Source: CAVRJC01 sp963721435 (GTDB taxonomy: Bacteria > Actinomycetota > Acidimicrobiia > IMCC26256 > DASPTH01). Taken from it: a DNA stretch of 64,000 bases. The notes under the pieces are model-generated. The model saw only the letters and a program-made list of their open reading frames with translations, did not search any database and had not been told where the DNA came from. Below, in pieces: positions 56,816 through 64,000 of the stretch. The stretch covers positions 434,001-498,000 of the forward strand of contig CAVRJC010000006.1 of the NCBI GenBank assembly GCA_963721435.1. The letters run 5' to 3'. The position numbers were made by a program, and so were the translations under genes. Every line of letters starts with the position of its first letter. Position 1 is the first letter of the stretch.

Positions 56816-57133
56816 CTAGGAAGAGGAAGTGAGGCGGTGGCGCAGCTTGTCGAGCGCGGCCCCGATCAGGTCGCGGGCCTCCGCGTGCGAGCAGTCGAGC
56901 TCGTGCGCGAGCTCTTTCATCGTGTACGGCGGGCCGTCGAGCCCGTAGCGATGCACGACCGCGAACCGCTCCCACTCGGTGAGGTCGGCGAAGGCATGAC
57001 GATCGACCCGCAGCTCGAGCGCGTCGAGGTCGATGGGGTCGTCGGCGACGGGATCCGCGCGCCCCGCGGTGTCGGGGTATGGCCACCCGTCGTCGCTCGG
57101 GAAGAGGGGCAGGCTCGACCGCCACATCGTCAT
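56816..57133 (-). CDS. Stand-alone sigma-70 region 4-like DNA-binding protein
   Basis: The 105-residue protein reads LTEWERFAVVHRYGLDGPPY, TMKELAHELDCSHAEARDLI and GAALDKLRHRLTSS, the region 4 helix-turn-helix that normally contacts the -35 box. Region 2 is absent, so it cannot be a full sigma factor. It could act as an anti- or co-regulator, or as half of a split factor. ATG 57133 has GGAGG at 7 nt. A short GGCCG/CGGCC hairpin at 56788-56802 separates it from the convergent propeller gene. The 101-nt gap to the helicase gene shows nothing. Confidence 0.8.
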   Translation of the reverse strand: MTMWRSSLPLFPSDDGWPYPDTAGRADPVADDPIDLDALELRVDRHAFADLTEWERFAVVHRYGLDGPPYTMKELAHELDCSHAEARDLIGAALDKLRHRLTSSS

Positions 57134-57234
57134 CGTGCGACCTCCCTCACCGAATCGGCGTCACCGGTGTTGTCGCGCGAGCGTGGCGCGTCGACCGGCC
57201 CGCGTCAACTGGCCCGGTGATGCCGAGGCGGGGG

Positions 57235-59295
57235 CTACGACGCGGGCACGACCGCGTGGTCACGGACCAGGTCGATGACCGCGTCCCCGTACCGTTCGGC
57301 CTTCACCGGGCCGACGCCCGCGACGTCGAGCAGTGCGGGGTGGGTGGTCGGGCGGGCGGTGGCGATGTCGGCGAGCGTGGCGTTGTTGAAGATCACGTAC
57401 GCGGGCACGTTCGCGGCACGTGACAGCTTGAGCCGCCATGCCATCAGCGCGTCGAGGAGGGCGACGTCGGCTTCGGCCACCGGCGTGCGGTCACGTGCGG
57501 CCTTGCGGGTGCCGCCGGCCCTGGTGGCGCGGTCGCGCGCCTCGGCGATGCTCGCGCGCGCGTCGGACGCGGGGGTCTCGTCGCCACGCGCGACGGCGAG
57601 TGCGCGCTCGACGCGCGCGAGCCACGGGCTCGGATTGCGCTTCGCGTTCCGGCTGCCCATCGTGCGTGTGCGCGCCCAGCTGAGGTGCAACATGCGCTCG
57701 GCGCGGCTCAGCGCGACGTAGAGCAGGCGTTGCTCCTCGTCGAGCGCTTCGGTGGACTTGGCGTGGGAGATCGGTACCAGGCCGCGCTCGAGGCCGGTGA
57801 CGAACACGGTGTCGAACTCGAGGCCCTTGGCGCGGTGGAAGGTGAGCAGCTCGACCGCGTCGCCACTCACCGCGTCGGCGTCGTCGCCGCGCAGTGCGGT
57901 GTTGAGGTACGAGAGGAAGCCGTCGACCGATCCCTGGCCGCCTTCGGCGTCGAGGTACTCGTGGCCGAGGCGTACGAGCGCGTCGGTGTGCTCGCGTCGT
58001 TCCTCGGACATCTCGGCGTCGACGGTGAGGTCGGTGAGGTGCTCGCTGAACGATCGCCCGGGTGCCGCGCGCGCGGTCTTGCGCAGCGTGTCGAGCGCGA
58101 CCTGCACCTCGGGTCGCTCGAGGAAGCGCCCGCCACCGCGGACGCGGAACGGGACGCCGGCGCGGCTCAGTGCCTCTTCGAACGCGGCCGACTGCGCGTT
58201 GATGCGGTACAGCACCGCGATCCGACGCCAGGGCAGGTCGGGGCCGTGCGCGGCGCGCACCATGCTCGCCACGCCACGGGCCTCGCCTTCGTCGGAGTCG
58301 TAGTCGGTGATCCGCGGCGCGGGGCCGTCGGGCCGAGTGGCCCGCACGGTCGCCCGGCGGCCGGGGGGGCCGAGCACCGCGCTCGCCGCGGTGACGACCT
58401 GGGGCGTGGACCGGTAGTTGCGGCCGAGCGCGACCACACCGACGTCGGGGTAGCGCTCACGCGGGAACTGCTGGGTGAACCGCACGAGGTAGTCGGGGTC
58501 GGCGCCGGCGAAGCCGTAGATGGCCTGGTCGCCGTCGCCGACGACGCAGAGGTCGGGTCGGTCGCCGAGCCACGCGTGCAGCAGCCGGAACTGCGCCGCG
58601 CTCGCATCCTGGAACTCGTCGACGAAGAGATGGCGGAACCGCCACCGTTGCGTCGCGGCGAACTCGGGGTCGCGCTCGAACGCGTCGGCACACTGCCAGA
58701 TGAGATCGTCGAAGTCGACGACACCGCGCTTGCGCTTCTCGCGCTCGTACGCGCGGTAGACGGACGCCACCTGCGACGCCGGTCGCGGGGGAGTGCGGCC
58801 CGCGATCGCGACCGCGCGCTCGTAGCCGTCGGGGCTCACGAGCCGCGCCTTGGCCCATTCGATCTCCGACGCGAGCTCCGCGGCGACGAGGGCGGCCTCG
58901 CGACCACGTTCGTCGAGGAGCGGCATGAGCACGCGCACCTTGCGCTCGAGGATGCCGGGCACGGGCTTGCCGGTGTCTTCGCAGAAGCGCCGCAGCTGCG
59001 CGAGCGCGATGGCGTGGAACGTGCCCGCGGTGACCGACCGTTGCACCCCGAGGCGGGCGAGGCGGGTCTTGAGCTCGCCCGCGGCCTTGCGGGTGAACGT
59101 GACCGCGAGCACGTGCGCCGGGTCGATCGCGCCCTCGTGGGCCTGCCACGCGATCCGATGGGTGAGGACGCGGGTCTTGCCGGAGCCGGCGCCCGCAAGG
59201 ATCGCGAGCGGCTTGGCCGTGCTGGTGACCGCGTCGCGCTGCGACTCGTCGAGGCGGGCGAGCAGCTCGCCTCCGTGCGGGCGCGTGTCAGTCAT
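57235..59295 (-). CDS. UvrD/PcrA-family DNA helicase with HRDC domain (UvrD2-like)
   Basis: The 686-residue superfamily I helicase shows motif I LAILAGAGSGKTRVL and Ia AVTFTRKAAGELKTRL. Motif II is FVDEFQDASAAQFRLL, III VVGDGDQAIYGFAGADPDYL, IV NYRSTPQVV, V LTFHRAKGLEFDTVFVTGLE and VI LYVALSRAE. A C-terminal HRDC domain follows (MAWRLKLSRAANVPAYVIFN). The HRDC domain matches actinobacterial UvrD2 rather than UvrD1/PcrA. It unwinds DNA 3' to 5' in repair. ATG 59295 is preceded by TACGGT at 7 nt; an in-frame GTG at 59304 overlaps the expected start site. Confidence 0.92.
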   Translation of the reverse strand: MTDTRPHGGELLARLDESQRDAVTSTAKPLAILAGAGSGKTRVLTHRIAWQAHEGAIDPAHVLAVTFTRKAAGELKTRLARLGVQRSVTAGTFHAIALAQLRRFCEDTGKPVPGILERKVRVLMPLLDERGREAALVAAELASEIEWAKARLVSPDGYERAVAIAGRTPPRPASQVASVYRAYEREKRKRGVVDFDDLIWQCADAFERDPEFAATQRWRFRHLFVDEFQDASAAQFRLLHAWLGDRPDLCVVGDGDQAIYGFAGADPDYLVRFTQQFPRERYPDVGVVALGRNYRSTPQVVTAASAVLGPPGRRATVRATRPDGPAPRITDYDSDEGEARGVASMVRAAHGPDLPWRRIAVLYRINAQSAAFEEALSRAGVPFRVRGGGRFLERPEVQVALDTLRKTARAAPGRSFSEHLTDLTVDAEMSEERREHTDALVRLGHEYLDAEGGQGSVDGFLSYLNTALRGDDADAVSGDAVELLTFHRAKGLEFDTVFVTGLERGLVPISHAKSTEALDEEQRLLYVALSRAERMLHLSWARTRTMGSRNAKRNPSPWLARVERALAVARGDETPASDARASIAEARDRATRAGGTRKAARDRTPVAEADVALLDALMAWRLKLSRAANVPAYVIFNNATLADIATARPTTHPALLDVAGVGPVKAERYGDAVIDLVRDHAVVPAS

Positions 59296-59332
59296 CACGT
59301 GCACCGTACCGAAGGGGTACGTCGGCTACGTG

Positions 59333-59380
59333 CCAAGAACGAGGCCAAGAACGAGGCCAAGAACGAGGCCAAGAACGAGG
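59333..59380. repeat. 12-bp tandem repeat, four perfect copies
   Basis: The unit CCAAGAACGAGG is repeated four times without a mismatch at 59333-59344, 59345-59356, 59357-59368 and 59369-59380. It lies about 30 bp upstream of the helicase -10 box. Being a multiple of three it codes a KNEA repeat on one strand and an SFLA-like repeat on the other, but no real gene covers it. It may be a regulator-binding array or a slippage tract. Confidence 0.9.
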
Positions 59381-59796
59381 AAGGCCCCGAGTAGTCATCG
59401 CTGCGTCGCAGCTCCGAGCTCCTCGGGGCACTTCCTTCGGCCATTCGCCGTTCCCTCGAATCACTCCGGTGCCTGCTTGCGCCGCCCCGAAGGACAACGC
59501 CGGCTGCTCCTCGGTGATCCTCTCTCCCGGGTTGCCCCGAGGGGTTGGTCTCGACCGTGGCCACCGGCTCCCTCACGTTGCGGGGGTGGTCCCGCTCCGC
59601 TCGGTCACCGCACCGGCTCCTCCGCTCCTGTCTTCCCGAGGCTGCCCCTTGCGGAGCGCCTCCGGCACCAGGTTCGTGCTCGCCGGTCCCAGCATCGTAC
59701 GGACGCGGGCGCGCGAATTCAAGAGGCAAATTCGCGACATCGCCGGGCGGGACGAGAGACGCGCCGAGCTCCGCGCGCTGCCGTATCCTCACGCTC
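59381..59796. ncRNA. Unassigned, hairpin-rich non-coding stretch; candidate structured RNA
   Basis: No reading frame here resembles a protein. CCCCGAG (59385-59391) pairs with CTCGGGG (59422-59428) and encloses a GCTGCG/CGCAGC palindrome. GGCAC (59427-59431) and GTGCC (59470-59474) form another stem, and a CCCCGAGGGG element lies near 59540. It lacks recognisable RNase P, SRP or tmRNA signatures. It could be an unknown RNA, a relic of a mobile element end or the helicase upstream region. The TATCCT box of the next gene is at 59784-59789. Confidence 0.3.
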
Positions 59797-60468
59797 ATGG
59801 CGTACCCCAAGAACCTGATCCAGGACGGCGAGACCGTCGCCCTCGACCTCCGTCCGCACTGGTGGTACTTCTCGCGCAACATCCTCACCGGGATCCCGCT
59901 GCTCATCATCGTCATCGTCGTGCTCGCCAACGTCGACACCGACGGGACGCTCGGCAAGGGGACCTACTGGGTCGTCGCGCTCGTGTTCCTCGCGTGGGCC
60001 GCGTGGCTGGTCCTGAAGTACTTCCAGTGGGTGATGACGTACTTCGTCGTCACGAGCCGGCGCGTCATCTACCGCACCGGCGTGCTGTCGAAGAAGGGCG
60101 TCGAGATCCCGCTCGAGCGCATCAACAACATCAACTTCCACCAGCGGATCATCGACCGCATCATCGGCGCCGGCGATCTCGACATCGAGTCCGCGGGGCG
60201 CGACGGCCAGAGCCACTTCGACTTCGTGCGCCACCCGGACGGCGTGCAGCACGAGATCTACCGCCAGATGGAGACCCGCAACATGCCGCAGAACTTCCCG
60301 GCGCCGGCCGCCGCGGCGCCGGCCGCTGCTCCCGCGCCGGTCGCGCCGGTCGCACCGGCCGCGAGCGTGCCCGATCAGATCGAGCAGCTCGCGCACCTGC
60401 GCGACCAGGGCCACATCACGCCCGAGGAGTACGAGCAGAAGAAGGCCGAGCTGCTCGGCCGTATGTGA
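59797..60468 (+). CDS. PH-domain (bPH2) membrane protein with SHOCT tail
   Basis: The 223-residue protein has two membrane helices (about residues 28-70), then a bacterial PH domain (TSRRVIYRTGVLSKKGVEIP, LERINNINFHQRIIDRIIGA). An Ala/Pro linker and a C-terminal SHOCT motif follow (EQLAHLRDQGHITPEEYEQK, KAELLG). SHOCT tails often serve in oligomerisation or targeting; the role of the whole protein is unknown. The start is fixed by TATCCT (59784-59789), 7 nt before ATG. Confidence 0.87.
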   Translation: MAYPKNLIQDGETVALDLRPHWWYFSRNILTGIPLLIIVIVVLANVDTDGTLGKGTYWVVALVFLAWAAWLVLKYFQWVMTYFVVTSRRVIYRTGVLSKKGVEIPLERINNINFHQRIIDRIIGAGDLDIESAGRDGQSHFDFVRHPDGVQHEIYRQMETRNMPQNFPAPAAAAPAAAPAPVAPVAPAASVPDQIEQLAHLRDQGHITPEEYEQKKAELLGRM

Positions 60469-60486
60469 TCGGGGACGCTCGCTGCG

Positions 60487-61815
60487 CTACCCGACGGGTA
60501 CGGGAACCGCTTCGATCCCGGTGAGCCACGGGCGACCCGCGGCCTTGAGGTCGTCCCACTTCGTCAGCACCGACGTGTCGGTCTGGCCGAGCTCTTCGGG
60601 CGTCGGCCCGATCTTCTCCGCGATCGGCCCGAGCTTCTCGAGGTCGAAGTTGTAGAACTCCGCGGCGTTGAGGCCGAGGATCCTCTCGGTCTCGTCCACC
60701 GGGATGTCCCAGAAGCGGTCCTTGAGGAACTCGCGGGTGTACGGCCACGTGCCCTCGGGGTGCGGGAAGTCGTTCCCCCACATGATGTTGCCGACGCCGA
60801 TCTCGTAGCGACGCGCGAGCTCGCGCCGACGCGTGTTCGACGACCCGATGCCGCAGTTGCGGTCGAAGTACTCGCTCGGCAGCATCGAGAGGTGGCCGCG
60901 CGCGGCGGAGCCCATCTTGCGTGCGCCGTGATCCTTGATCGCGATCATGTCGGTGCGCCACAGGAGGTCGGCGGCCCAGAAGCTCCCGGCCTCGACGACC
61001 GACATCTTGAGCCGCGGGTACCGCTCGAACACGCCGGTGAGCAGCATGAACCACAGCGGCCGGGCGGTGAACCAGATCGTCTCGTAGCCGTAGACGCTCA
61101 TCCAGCCCGGCGCGTTGCCGTAGTCCTTGTGCGCGCCGGGGCCCGAGTGCGTGTGGACCGGCAGCTCGAGGTCCTGGCACAGCGCCCACACCGGGTCGTA
61201 GCGGTCGCTGGTGTAGCTCTCGTGGTCACCCCACTGTGGCGGGATGATGATGCCGCCGGTGAGGCCTTCGGCGTGCGCGCGCTCGATCTCCGTCATCGCG
61301 CCGTCGAGGTCACCGAGGATCGGCGCCACGATCAGGCCGGCGCGGCGCTCGGGGCTGTCCTGGCACAACGTGGCCGCCCAGCGGTTGTACGCACGCGCGC
61401 CGGCGAGCAGCTTGTCGGGGCCGTGGGTCTCCTGCGGGTTGAACCCGGCGCCGAAGGGCGCGCCCATGGTGCCGGTGGCGGCGTCGGGCCCGGGGAACAC
61501 GACTTCACCGGTGACACCGTCGTTGTCGAGCTCCTTGTCGCGCGTCGCGGCGTCCCACCCGCCGCGCAGCCCGACCTCGTGCAGGCTGTTGCCGTCTTCG
61601 TCCTCACCGAACCACTCGTCCTGGAACTCCTGGTCGCCCATGAAGCTGACGGTCGCCGGCATGCCCGCCGCGGCGCGCCGCTCGGCGATGAGCTCGTCAC
61701 GGTGGGCGAGCTCGTAGTCGAACTCCTCGAGGTACTGCGGGTCGAGGTACTGGCGGTACTCGGGCGAGTTGGGCCCGGCGTGGCAGTCCGACGAGATGAC
61801 GACGTAGTGCTTCAT
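60487..61815 (-). CDS. Amidohydrolase-2 family protein
   Basis: The 442-residue protein opens YVVISSDCHAGP, where D-x-H is the first metal motif of amidohydrolase-2 enzymes. It continues with LPVHTHSGPGAHKDYGNAPG, a metal His region, and ends with GVGNIMWGNDFPHPEGTWPY, supplying the catalytic Asp. This family includes decarboxylases such as ACMSD and metal-dependent hydrolases; the substrate is unknown. It is a paralogue of the divergent gene at 61932 (shared SSDxHAG, FERYPxLK and GxxNIMWGxDxPHxEGT). ATG 61815 follows GGGGGATC. Confidence 0.88.
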   Translation of the reverse strand: MKHYVVISSDCHAGPNSPEYRQYLDPQYLEEFDYELAHRDELIAERRAAAGMPATVSFMGDQEFQDEWFGEDEDGNSLHEVGLRGGWDAATRDKELDNDGVTGEVVFPGPDAATGTMGAPFGAGFNPQETHGPDKLLAGARAYNRWAATLCQDSPERRAGLIVAPILGDLDGAMTEIERAHAEGLTGGIIIPPQWGDHESYTSDRYDPVWALCQDLELPVHTHSGPGAHKDYGNAPGWMSVYGYETIWFTARPLWFMLLTGVFERYPRLKMSVVEAGSFWAADLLWRTDMIAIKDHGARKMGSAARGHLSMLPSEYFDRNCGIGSSNTRRRELARRYEIGVGNIMWGNDFPHPEGTWPYTREFLKDRFWDIPVDETERILGLNAAEFYNFDLEKLGPIAEKIGPTPEELGQTDTSVLTKWDDLKAAGRPWLTGIEAVPVPVG

Positions 61816-61830
61816 GGAAGATCCCCCGGG

Positions 61831-61859
61831 TTGCTCGTGTCTCCGAACGGCAACATAAT
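61831..61859 (+). promoter_or_regulatory. Promoter in the divergent amidohydrolase region
   Basis: TTGCTC (61831-61836), a 17-bp spacer and CATAAT (61854-61859) form a promoter for the rightward amidohydrolase. The surrounding bases 61850-61878 are unusually AT-rich for this DNA. Both divergent genes may be controlled from here. No clear operator palindrome was found. Confidence 0.45.
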
Positions 61860-61931
61860 GCAACAAGATTGATAGCACGCTGCCTCGACGGCGTCGAGGG
61901 GCGTCGAGCGCACGCACGATCCGGGGGGAAC

Positions 61932-63197
61932 ATGACGGCGACGATCGACACGTTGGCGGCGACCGACCGCTACACCATCATCTCGTCCGACGGGCACGCG
62001 GGCGCCGACATCAAGGCGTACAAGCCGTACCTCGAGTCGCGCTACCACGACGACTACGACCGCTGGCTCGCGTCGTACGACAACCCGTTCGCCGACCTGC
62101 AGCGCAACCACGCGCAGCGCACGAAGAACTGGGACAGCGACGAGCGCATCCGTGACCTCGACGCCGACGGCATCGTCGCCGAGATCCTGTTCCCGAACAC
62201 CATCCCGCCGTTCTTCCCGAGCTCCAACCTCGTCGCGGCGCCGCCGACGGCGGAGGAGTACGAGCTGCGGTGGGCGGGCCTCAAGGCGCACAACCGCTGG
62301 ATGGTCGACTTTTGCGCGCAGGCGCCCGGACGGCGCGCCGGCATCGCGCAGATCCTCCTGAACGACGTCGACGACGCGGTGTCGGAAGTGGTGTGGAGCA
62401 AGGAGGCGGGGCTCACCGGCGGGATCCTGCTGCCGGGCGTGCCGCCGGGCGCGTCCGTCGACCTCTACCACGCGCCGCGGTACGAGCCGATCTGGGCCGC
62501 GTGTGCCGAGTACGACGTCGTCATCAACAACCACGGCGGCACGTCGGGCCCCGAGCCTCCGGGCGCGGGGAAGTTCCCGTCGTCGGGCGCGATGTTCATG
62601 GTGGAGACGTCGTGGTTCTCGCACCGCACGCTGTGGCAGTTCATCTTCAGCGGCATCTTCGAGCGCTACCCGAACCTGAAGCTCGCGCTCACCGAGCAGG
62701 GCACCGGGTGGGTGCCGGGAACGCTCGCGATGCTCGACGACTTCCACGCGCGCTTCACGTCGGGCAAGCAGAACATGGAGACGGTGTTCGCGGGCGAAGC
62801 CGCGCGCGAGCTGTCGCTCACGCCGTCGGAGTACTTCCGGCGCAACGTGTTCATGGGATCGAGCTTCCTGCGCCCGCAGGAGTGCAAGCTGCGCCACGAG
62901 ATCGGCGTCGACAACATCATGTGGGGGAGCGACTACCCGCACAACGAGGGCACCACGCCGTACTCGCACCAGGCGCTGCGCTACACGTTCGCGGGCGTCG
63001 ACCCGAGCGAGGTGCGCACGATGCTCAGCGTGGTGGCCGCGAAGGTCTACGACTTCGACCTCGACCATCTCGACGGCCTCGCCGCCGACATCGGCCCGAC
63101 GGTGGACGAGGTGTCGCGGCCGCTGCCCGACGCCGAGATCCCGCCCGACGGCAAGAGCACGGTCTGGTTCGAGAAGGTCGAACGCCGGCCCTTCTAG
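61932..63197 (+). CDS. Amidohydrolase-2 family protein (paralogue)
   Basis: The 421-residue protein has YTIISSDGHAGADI (first metal motif), VVINNHGGTSGPEPPGAGKF and FERYPNLKLALTEQGTGWVP. GVDNIMWGSDYPHNEGTTPY carries the catalytic Asp. Compared with its divergent neighbour it keeps the metal ligands but differs in the substrate loops, so the two may act on related compounds in one pathway, together with the SDR 52 bp downstream. ATG 61932 follows GGGGGGAA. Substrate unknown. Confidence 0.88.
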   Translation: MTATIDTLAATDRYTIISSDGHAGADIKAYKPYLESRYHDDYDRWLASYDNPFADLQRNHAQRTKNWDSDERIRDLDADGIVAEILFPNTIPPFFPSSNLVAAPPTAEEYELRWAGLKAHNRWMVDFCAQAPGRRAGIAQILLNDVDDAVSEVVWSKEAGLTGGILLPGVPPGASVDLYHAPRYEPIWAACAEYDVVINNHGGTSGPEPPGAGKFPSSGAMFMVETSWFSHRTLWQFIFSGIFERYPNLKLALTEQGTGWVPGTLAMLDDFHARFTSGKQNMETVFAGEAARELSLTPSEYFRRNVFMGSSFLRPQECKLRHEIGVDNIMWGSDYPHNEGTTPYSHQALRYTFAGVDPSEVRTMLSVVAAKVYDFDLDHLDGLAADIGPTVDEVSRPLPDAEIPPDGKSTVWFEKVERRPF

Positions 63198-63249
63198 CTC
63201 GCGCAGTTCTGGAGTTCGCAATCGACATCCAACCAAGGGGAGTGCACGC

Positions 63250-64000
63250 GTGAAGGATCTCAACGGCAAGGTCGGCGTCGTCACGGGTGGCGCGGGCGGC
63301 ATCGGCAAGGCGATCGGTGTCGCGATGCTCGAGGAGGGCATGCAGGTCGTGCTCGCCGACGTGCTCGACGGCCCGTTGCAGGAGGCAGTGCAGGAGATCG
63401 GCTCCGACGACCTCATCGGCGTGACCGCCGACGTCACGTCGTACGAGTCGATGTGCGACCTGCGTGACGCCGCGATCGCGAAGTTCGGTGGCGTGCACGT
63501 GATCTGCAACAACGCCGGTGTCGGCTCGGGCGCCAAGGGCAACATGTGGGAGCACCACCTCAACGACTGGAAGTGGTCGATCGACGTGAACGTGCTCGGG
63601 ATCGTCAACGGGATCAACGCGTTCGTGCCGACGCTCGTCGCGCAGAACGAGGGTCACGTCGTCAACACGTCGTCGGGCAACGGCGGCTTCACGCCCATGG
63701 TGAACAGCGCGATCTATCCGGTCACCAAGGCGGCGGTCACCACGATCTCCGAGTGTCTGTGGGGGCAGCTCCGCCAGATCGACTCCAACGTCAGCGTGTC
63801 GATCCTCTACCCGTCGAGCAAGACCCCGGGCGTGCTCGCGACCGGCATCTGGAACGCGGGTGCCAACCGTCCGGAGCGCTACTCGCGCGGTGACGACGAG
63901 ACGGAGCCGGCGGGGCGCGACGCGCTCGCGCGAGTACATCGCGCGCGCGAAGGAGGCGGGCCAGGAGGTGCAGATCGCGCCGCTGTCGGAAGTGGCCGCG
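63250..64000 (+). CDS. Short-chain dehydrogenase, 3' end beyond the window and one apparent extra base
   Basis: GTG 63250 follows AAGGGGAG. The protein has GVVTGGAGGIGKAIGVAMLE (cofactor loop), VICNNAGVGSGAKGNMW, VNTSSGNGGFTPMVNSAIYP (catalytic Ser) and a Tyr-x-x-x-Lys in YPVTK. SILYPSSKTPGVLATGIWNA follows. Near 63928-63932 the literal frame turns to RVHRARR, whereas the next frame gives REYIARAKEAGQEVQIAPLS as expected for the family, continuing to the window edge. It is probably co-transcribed with the amidohydrolase and may oxidise or reduce a related intermediate. Confidence 0.85.
   Translation, partial: MKDLNGKVGVVTGGAGGIGKAIGVAMLEEGMQVVLADVLDGPLQEAVQEIGSDDLIGVTADVTSYESMCDLRDAAIAKFGGVHVICNNAGVGSGAKGNMWEHHLNDWKWSIDVNVLGIVNGINAFVPTLVAQNEGHVVNTSSGNGGFTPMVNSAIYPVTKAAVTTISECLWGQLRQIDSNVSVSILYPSSKTPGVLATGIWNAGANRPERYSRGDDETEPAGRDALARVHRAREGGGPGGADRAAVGSGR

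Noticed and set aside
59381..59796. RNase P RNA, SRP RNA or tmRNA
   Set aside because: Neither strand shows the conserved RNase P core (GAGGAAAGTCC type), the SRP GGTCAGG/GGAAGG apex in proper context, or a tmRNA tag frame.

Overview
This window looks like a chromosomal segment of a very GC-rich actinobacterium (Actinomycetota). The pairing of F420-type LLM oxidoreductase, acyl-CoA dehydrogenase, ETF, racemase and amidohydrolase genes suggests an aerobic heterotroph, perhaps of the class Acidimicrobiia; that placement is inference, since no rRNA gene is present. I see no tRNA, rRNA, CRISPR array, intact insertion sequence or prophage gene. Genes are dense on both strands. Many starts are not preceded by a Shine-Dalgarno but by a TANNNT-like box 6-8 nt upstream of ATG/GTG, the signature of leaderless transcription, and I used that box to choose starts.

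Layout. 1-1490: C-terminal part of an error-prone polymerase DnaE2. 1487-2182: S51 peptidase. 2259-8598: cation-transport block (MgtE-like carrier with a hairpin leader, PhoU/TrkA-C regulator, CtpE-like P-type ATPase, CorA) with a decayed DUF4328 gene inside. 8712-20456: mixed metabolism and secreted enzymes (acyl-CoA dehydrogenase, TAP-like hydrolase, SCP2 protein, YdjC deacetylase, quinone oxidoreductase, DsbA-like protein, PAP2 phosphatase, a helicase remnant, RecB-like nuclease, LLM oxidoreductase, Asp/Asn-hydroxylase-like protein, phosphoesterase). 20423-25241: geranylgeranyl-reductase-like flavoprotein, etfBA, GerW-like protein, SDR.

25284-34992 is the most interesting region. A cyclic-nucleotide-binding protein is divergent from a response regulator fused to a class III nucleotidyl cyclase. 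The cyclase gene overlaps an ABC ATPase gene by 4 nt and is followed by an FtsX permease, a NarL-type histidine kinase and a single-domain response regulator. It could be one signalling and transport circuit in which a phosphorelay sets the cyclic-nucleotide level.

35264-46979: a 48-codon small ORF, a polyprenyl/glycan block (methyltransferase, UbiA-type prenyltransferase, GT-C-like membrane protein coupled to a LuxR-type response regulator), a second methyltransferase, a DUF2207 membrane protein, alpha-methylacyl-CoA racemase, purK, an ArsB/NhaD-like carrier and LemA. 47188-53231: gltB-gltD. 53405-60468: secreted nuclease, MFS permease, secreted propeller protein, stand-alone sigma region 4, UvrD2-like helicase, a 500-nt non-coding stretch with tandem repeats and hairpins, and a PH-domain/SHOCT protein. 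60487-64000: two divergent paralogous amidohydrolases and an SDR running off the end.

Several well-conserved genes (SCP2, ABC permease, methyltransferase, gltB, terminal SDR) are each broken by single-base indels, mostly an extra base in a G run, while homology continues in the shifted frame. This pattern fits draft-assembly indels better than real gene loss, so the products are described as frame-corrected. The DUF4328, helicase and 3'-permease remnants look like genuine decay.
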